A program made the position numbers and the translations under genes. Below are positions 59,884 through 64,000 of a stretch of DNA of 64,000 bases, piece by piece; the first letter of the stretch is position 1; every line of letters starts with the position of its first letter. The stretch is from Streptomyces sp. XY006 (GTDB taxonomy: Bacteria > Actinomycetota > Actinomycetes > Streptomycetales > Streptomycetaceae), in the NCBI RefSeq assembly GCF_002237655.1, contig NZ_NOKT01000033.1, forward strand, positions 28,997-92,996, written 5' to 3'. Under the pieces are notes generated by a model. It searched no databases, had not been told where the DNA came from, and worked only from the letters and a program-made list of their open reading frames with translations.

Positions 59884-60120
59884 ATGTCCGCGCACTGCAT
59901 GCTGACCGGCGCACAGCCGGGCTTCGGCAACCGCATCTCGCACTCCCACCGGCGCACGTCCCGGCGGTTCGACCCCAACATCCAGTCCAAGCGCTACTGG
60001 CTGCCGAGCGAGGGCCGGTACGTGCGGCTCCGGCTGAGCGCCCGGGGGATCAAGACCGTCGACACGATCGGGATCGAGGCGGCCGTGGCCCGGATCCGCG
60101 CCCGGGGAGGGAAGGTCTGA
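59884..60120 (+). CDS. rpmB: Ribosomal protein L28, zinc-independent paralogue
   Basis: 78 residues: MSAHCMLTGAQPGFGNRISHSHRRTSRRFDPNIQ, VRLRLSARGIKTVDTIG. One Cys remains where zinc forms have two CxxC pairs. It is the first gene of the plus-strand unit, overlapping rpsN (TGATG). Confidence 0.95.
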   Translation: MSAHCMLTGAQPGFGNRISHSHRRTSRRFDPNIQSKRYWLPSEGRYVRLRLSARGIKTVDTIGIEAAVARIRARGGKV

Positions 60121-60425
60121 TGGCGAAGAAGAGCAAGATCGCGAAGAACGACCGGCGGCAGGAGATCGTCGCGCGGTACGCCGCCCGGCGCGCCGAGCTG
60201 AAGGAGATCATCCGCAGGCCCTCCTCGACGGACGCCGAGCGCCTGGCCGCCCAGGTGGAACTGCGCCGGCAGCCCCGTGACGCGAGCGCCACGCGGGTAC
60301 GCAACCGGGACCAGGTGGACGGGCGGCCGCGCGGCTACTTCCGGGCGTTCGGTCTGTCCCGGGTGAGCCTGCGGGAACAGGCGCACGCGGGGTATCTGCC
60401 CGGGGTGCGGAAGTCGTCCTGGTAG
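60120..60425 (+). CDS. rpsN: Ribosomal protein S14, zinc-independent paralogue
   Basis: 101 residues from the ATG at 60120, one base shared with the rpmB stop. The long S14 form: MAKKSKIAKNDRRQEIVARYAARRAELKEIIRRP, RDQVDGRPRGYFRAFGLSRVSLREQAHAGYLPGVRKSSW. No CxxC zinc ribbon. Confidence 0.96.
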   Translation: MAKKSKIAKNDRRQEIVARYAARRAELKEIIRRPSSTDAERLAAQVELRRQPRDASATRVRNRDQVDGRPRGYFRAFGLSRVSLREQAHAGYLPGVRKSSW

Positions 60426-60622
60426 GGCTGGTGGTGCTGGTGGTCTTGCTTGTCCCGGTGGGGAGGGGGCTCTGAGGCCGGCCGGCCGGAGGGGGCGCCG
60501 AGGACGTCCCAGAGCGTCCGGAAGGGGCTTGACGGGTCCTGGTAGCTTGCTGCGATCGTTCCGGCCAAGGGTCGGCCGGTGCTGTCCGGACCGGCCGGCC
60601 GGCTACAGCTTGGGGGCTTGCA

Positions 60623-61153
60623 GTGACTTCGGTGACCTTCTGGCGCCGCTCCGGCGCGGTGCGCGTCGCGGCGGTGGCCGCGGGGCTGGTGGGCGCGCTC
60701 GTGCTGACGGGGTGCAGCGGCGACGGCGACTCCGGGGACGACTCGGCGTCGAGCCCGGCCCCCTCGGCCACGGAGTCGTCCCCGGCCGGCGGCTCCGACT
60801 CGGGCACGGACGCCGGTTCCGGCGGAGCGGGCGCCGGTGAGCTGGCGGGCAGCTGGCTCGCGACGACCGACGGCAAGGCCGTGGCCCTGGTGATCACCGG
60901 GAAGCAGGCCGCCCTGTTCGCCACCGGCGGCAGCATCTGCAGCGGGACAGCGGGCGAGGAGTCCGGGATGCGAATGATCCGCCTGAAGTGCACGGACGGC
61001 AGCCGGAACCGGGCCACCGGCATGATCGACTCGGTGAACGGCAGCAGCATGAAGGTCACCTGGGAGGGCGGCCTGGGCTCGGAGACGTACACGAAGGCGG
61101 AGGGCGGCAAGCTGCCGACGGGCCTGCCCACGGCGAGCCTGGACGCGCAGTAG
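60623..61153 (+). CDS. Putative secreted lipoprotein, unknown function
   Basis: 176 residues from a GTG at 60623 with GGGGG ~7 nt upstream. Signal and lipobox LVLTGCSG (Cys near 31) indicate a lipid anchor. Residues ~32-75 are Ser/Gly/Asp rich, and the ~100-residue domain (GSWLATTDGKAVALVITGKQAALFATGG, MRMIRLKCTDGSRNRATGMIDSVNGSSMKVTWEGGLGSETY) looks like a small beta-rich fold. No function recognised. The ~197-bp gap before it shows no gene. Confidence 0.75.
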   Translation: MTSVTFWRRSGAVRVAAVAAGLVGALVLTGCSGDGDSGDDSASSPAPSATESSPAGGSDSGTDAGSGGAGAGELAGSWLATTDGKAVALVITGKQAALFATGGSICSGTAGEESGMRMIRLKCTDGSRNRATGMIDSVNGSSMKVTWEGGLGSETYTKAEGGKLPTGLPTASLDAQ

Positions 61154-61320
61154 CAGAGTGTGAGCGGGGCTACGGCGTCAGCGGCCCCGGGGCCGTGGCG
61201 CACAAGGCTCCCGGTCGTCCGGCGTTCGGGGGATTCGCAGGGGGTGCGTGCCCGTCGGGTCGTCGGGTGCGTGATGATCCTGGGGCCCGATGCTGCTGTT
61301 CATCACGCCCAGAGGAATCC

Positions 61321-61872
61321 ATGCGCACCTTGCCCCGCACCCTGACCGCCGCCCTCGCCGCGACGCTCCTGCTGACCGGCTGCGGCGGCGGTGACACCGG
61401 CGCCACCGGCACCACCGGCGACGACGACGCGAAGAACGCGGACCCGGCGAACGGTTCCGCCTGCGCGCTCGCCGACCTGGGCGTGGAGGTCGGGGCCGGC
61501 GCCGCCCCGGCCGCCGGCGACACCGGCACCGTCACGGTCACGCTGACCAACCAGGGCGCGGACTGCACCCTGAAGGGCTTCCCGGCCGTGCAGCTGCACG
61601 CCGGTGACAGCACGACGTCCGTGTCCCCCGAAGAATCCGCGCAGAGCCGGCCGCTCACCCTCGGCGAGGGCGGCACGACGTCCTTCACCCTCACCTACGT
61701 CCGGGGCGAGGCGGGCTCCGCGCAGAGCCTGGCCGTGCGGAAGGCGTCCTTCACCCTGCCCGGCGCCACCGCGGACGCGCACGAACTGACGTGGTCGTAC
61801 GGCGAGGTCGCCCGGACGGACGACGGCGGCGTGGAGGCCTCGGTGAGCGGCTTCGAGTCCGCCGGCGACTGA
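61321..61872 (+). CDS. DUF4232 lipoprotein
   Basis: 183 residues from ATG 61321 with AGAGGA upstream. Lipobox LLLTGCGGG (Cys near 21). After a Thr/Gly/Asp-rich linker the DUF4232 domain carries its paired cysteines (GSACALADLGVEV, QGADCTLKGFPAVQLH) and SFTLTYVRGEAGSAQ. Extracytoplasmic, function unknown. Preceded by a GGCCCCGGGGCC palindrome near 61184 that may end the previous gene. Confidence 0.83.
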   Translation: MRTLPRTLTAALAATLLLTGCGGGDTGATGTTGDDDAKNADPANGSACALADLGVEVGAGAAPAAGDTGTVTVTLTNQGADCTLKGFPAVQLHAGDSTTSVSPEESAQSRPLTLGEGGTTSFTLTYVRGEAGSAQSLAVRKASFTLPGATADAHELTWSYGEVARTDDGGVEASVSGFESAGD

Positions 61873-61906
61873 CGGGGCTCGACCTCTTCCGGCGACCGAC
61901 AGCGGG

Positions 61907-63007
61907 TCAGCGCAGGGGCGGTCGGTGTTCGACCCGGGCACGGTCCGCCGCCTGTGCGCCCTCCGTCCAGCCCGCCGCGTCGCTCACCCCGCGCAGCCGG
62001 GTGGTGGTCGTCTCCGGGAACATGCGGTCAAGCCGGCCGGTGACGGCGACGTCCCGGGAGGCCAGCACCGGGAGCAGGTCGTCGGACACCTGGGTTTCGG
62101 CCGCCGCTGCCAGGCGGGTGCCGATGCGGTGGGCGTAGGCCGCGAGGAACGACTGCCGGAACGTCTTGGTGCGCTTGCGGCCCCCGGCCCGCTGTGCCGC
62201 CTCCGCCTTCGTCATCGCGGTCGTGGCCTGCACGAGGAGTGAGGCGTAGAGGAGCTCGACGGCCTCCAGGTCGGTTTCGAAGCCGACGACGGTGGAGAAG
62301 CCGAGAGGCTCGTTCCACACCGCCCGGCAGTGGTTGGCCGTGGCGACCGCGTCCAGCAGCACGGCCTTGGCCTGCTCGTAGGGCGGTTCGACACCGACGC
62401 GGCAGGCCCCGGGCGTGTCGGGCGAGGGGGCCCGGGCCGCGAGCAGCGCCTCGTCGACACTGTGCCGGGCCATCAGCTCCTGGGCCTTGGCGCTGAGCGC
62501 CTCCGCCTCCTCCGGGAACCCGGTCGCCTCCGCCTTCGCGAGCAGGGCACGGATGCGGGTGAGCATGCGGGACTCGGTCCTCGGCCCGCCCGGCGCCTCG
62601 TCGAGGGGCTCCAGGGCGGGCAGGCGCAGCAGCAGGCGGTACAGCTCCAGCACGGCCGTGGCGTGCGAGAAGCGGTCGGTGCGCGGCGGGGCGCCGTCGG
62701 GCAGCTCCGCGAGCTGCGCGCTCCAGCGGCGGCCGCGGGGGACGTCGTCGGGCGCCTGGGCCCGGATCAGGGCGGAGACGAGCAGGACGTGCGGGTCGTG
62801 CAGTTCCCGCCGGACGATCCGTACGACGTCGGCCGGCTGCCAGCCGCGCCGCCAGGCCGCCGCCAGGAACTCCTGCCCGCGCCGCCCGAGTTCGGCGTCC
62901 GCGGCCGGGTCGGAGGCGAGCAGGGACGCGCCGGTGTCGAGGGCCGTCTCGCCGGTCTCGTACAGGGCGGCTTCGAACGCGCGGTCGACGGTGCTGGGCG
63001 TACTCAC
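61907..63007 (-). CDS. DUF2786 domain protein
   Basis: 366 residues from a GTG at 63007. DUF2786 is seen at ~175-215 (RMLTRIRALLAKAEATGFPEEAEALSAKAQELMARHSVDEALL). The upstream half is helical (FEAALYETGETALDTGASLL, GWQPADVVRIVRRELHDPHVLLVSALI). The later part has ATANHCRAVWNE, GFETDLEAVELLYASLLVQATTAM, RTKTFRQSFLAAYAHRIGTRLAAA, typical of the longer actinobacterial family. Function unknown. Divergent from the Clp-N protein with the strong palindrome between. Confidence 0.8.
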   Translation of the reverse strand: MSTPSTVDRAFEAALYETGETALDTGASLLASDPAADAELGRRGQEFLAAAWRRGWQPADVVRIVRRELHDPHVLLVSALIRAQAPDDVPRGRRWSAQLAELPDGAPPRTDRFSHATAVLELYRLLLRLPALEPLDEAPGGPRTESRMLTRIRALLAKAEATGFPEEAEALSAKAQELMARHSVDEALLAARAPSPDTPGACRVGVEPPYEQAKAVLLDAVATANHCRAVWNEPLGFSTVVGFETDLEAVELLYASLLVQATTAMTKAEAAQRAGGRKRTKTFRQSFLAAYAHRIGTRLAAAAETQVSDDLLPVLASRDVAVTGRLDRMFPETTTTRLRGVSDAAGWTEGAQAADRARVEHRPPLR

Positions 63008-63055
63008 GGGCCGATGGTGCCACGCCGCTCGGCTCGGACGAACAGGGCACCCGGA

Positions 63056-63099
63056 GGTGTCAACTCGCGGTTGACACCCCCAGGGGCGCAACCTACGGT
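63056..63099 (+). promoter_or_regulatory. Promoter with palindromic operator for the Clp-N gene; leaderless start likely
   Basis: 9-bp perfect arms GGTGTCAAC / GTTGACACC with 5-bp spacer at 63056-63078. The right arm supplies a -35 TTGACA (63071-63076); a -10 TACGGT follows after 17 bp (63094-63099). Transcription would start at about the ATG (63107), so the mRNA would be leaderless. GTTGAC recurs at 63099-63104. Confidence 0.75.
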
Positions 63100-63106
63100 T
63101 GACAGC

Positions 63107-63874
63107 ATGACGAACTCTCCCATCACGTCATCCGTGCGCCTCGACGACCTGATCGCGGCGATCAAGAAGGTGCACCAGGAACCGCTGGAGCAGCTCCAGG
63201 ACGCGGTGATCGCCGCCGATCACCTCGGTGAGGTGGCCGACCACCTCATCGGCCACTTCGTGGACCAGGCACGGCGGTCCGGCGCGTCCTGGACCGACAT
63301 CGGCAGGAGCATGGGCGTCACCCGCCAGGCCGCGCAGAAGCGGTTCGTGCCGAAGGAGTCGGCCGACCTCGACCCCGATCAGGGCTTCAACCGCTACACG
63401 CCGCGCGCCCGCAACACGGTGATGGCCGCGCACAACGAGGCCAGGGCCGCACGCAACGCCGAGGGCGTGCCCGAGCACCTCGTCCTCGGGCTGCTGGCCG
63501 AACCCGAGGGCCTCGCCGCGAAGGCCGTCATCGAGCAGGGCGTCTCCCTGGACGCGGTCCGCGAGGCGGCCACGGCGGCCCTCCCGCCGGCCGTGGACGA
63601 GGCCCCCGAGCTCGTGCCGTACGGCCAGGCCGCGAAGAAGGTCCTGGAGCTCACCTTCCGTGAGGCGCTGCGCCTCGGCCACAACTACATCGGCACCGAG
63701 CACATCCTCCTCGCCCTGCTGGAGCACGAGAACGGCGAGGGCGTCCTCAGCGGCCTCGGCATCGGCAAGGAGCGCACCGAGCAGTACGTCGCCGACGCGC
63801 TGCGGAAGATCGTGCAGGCAGGGCAGGACGGGCAGGCAGAGCAGGACGGGCCGGACGGGCCGGACGAGTCCTGA
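63107..63874 (+). CDS. Stand-alone Clp-N domain protein with N-terminal HTH
   Basis: 255 residues from ATG 63107. Residues ~30-90 include GASWTDIGRSMGVTRQAAQKRF, a helix-turn-helix. Then two Clp-N repeats: FNRYTPRARNTVMAAHNEARAARNAEGVPEHLVLGLLAEPEG (~100-145) and YGQAAKKVLELTFREALRLGHNYIGTEHILLALLEHENGEG (~175-220). The second is almost the same as the ClpC N-domain. No AAA+ module. It could bind DNA and Clp substrates or adaptors. Low-complexity tail (GQDGQAEQDGPDGPDES). Confidence 0.85.
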   Translation: MTNSPITSSVRLDDLIAAIKKVHQEPLEQLQDAVIAADHLGEVADHLIGHFVDQARRSGASWTDIGRSMGVTRQAAQKRFVPKESADLDPDQGFNRYTPRARNTVMAAHNEARAARNAEGVPEHLVLGLLAEPEGLAAKAVIEQGVSLDAVREAATAALPPAVDEAPELVPYGQAAKKVLELTFREALRLGHNYIGTEHILLALLEHENGEGVLSGLGIGKERTEQYVADALRKIVQAGQDGQAEQDGPDGPDES

Positions 63875-63909
63875 GGGCACGGGGCGAAGCGACCGGGACG
63901 GCAAGGGGC

Positions 63910-64000
63910 GGGAGCCGCGCGAGGGCGGGCGCGAGGGCGGGAGCCGCGCGAGGGCGGGCGCGAGGGCGGGAGCCGCGCGAGGGCGGGCGCGAGGGCGGGA
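63910..64000. repeat. 29-bp tandem repeat, at least three copies, cut by window edge
   Basis: GGGAGCCGCGCGAGGGC begins a 29-bp unit at 63910, 63939 and 63968, with a fourth starting at 63997. Copies look identical. The array continues beyond the window, so its size and any gene after it are unknown. Confidence 0.85.

Overview
The window is chromosomal DNA from a Streptomyces species. The base composition is very GC-rich, third codon positions are strongly G/C biased, GTG and TTG starts are common, and genes often overlap by 4 bp. It carries Actinobacteria-specific genes (Lsr2, TipA, WhiJ/AbaA-like regulators, DUF397, DUF2342, DUF3180, DUF5937). From memory the order resembles the S. coelicolor clpC-lsr2-folate-tipA-zinc-ribosomal-protein region. 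I could not run a comparison. No rRNA, tRNA, CRISPR array, integrase or transposase was recognised.

Layout. 1-5.5 kb: partial AraC regulator, repeat arrays, a divergent TetR/MFS efflux pair, a secreted M23 peptidase, a secreted HAD phosphatase and a decayed leucine-rich gene. 5.5-11.3 kb: clpC, lsr2, a short N-acetylglutamate-synthase-type acetyltransferase and a BlaI-type regulator. 11.3-17.6 kb: a tightly overlapping NAD/CoA precursor operon (DUF2520-panC-nadB-nadC-coaX). 17.8-29.7 kb: aldolase-like PLP enzyme, ArsR regulator, two-component system, MidA/NDUFAF7-type methyltransferase facing an orphan NuoD paralogue, two PH-domain membrane proteins, coiled-coil protein, esterase. 29.9-39.6 kb: MprF-like synthase, folate genes (folP, folB, folK, and folE on the other strand), ftsH, hpt, tilS. 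39.7-46.7 kb: DUF2342 protease, dacB, ppa, thrE, dedA and a UPF0145 gene broken by a short palindromic repeat. 46.7-55 kb: tipA with its palindromic promoter, a ClC channel beside glutamate decarboxylase, a PadR-controlled drug-type ABC transporter, an aldehyde dehydrogenase. 55-57 kb: a WhiJ/AbaA-like trio. 57.8-60.4 kb: cysteine-free ribosomal proteins S18, L31, L33, L28, S14 with a CobW-family protein around a Zur-box-like site. 60.6-64 kb: two lipoproteins, a DUF2786 protein, and a stand-alone Clp-N protein with its own HTH.

Most of the window is conserved housekeeping DNA. The most interesting signals are: a 27-bp element, 26/27 identical, upstream of both the ATPase and the DUF397 gene of the WhiJ/AbaA-like cluster; an orphan NuoD that keeps the arginine methylated by NDUFAF7 in mitochondria but has lost the quinone tyrosine, next to a MidA-family methyltransferase; a CobW-family protein without a P-loop in the zinc-starvation ribosome cluster; a gene interrupted by a palindromic repeat; a minisatellite that merges into the 3' end of rpsR; and several clear palindromic operators next to their likely regulators.
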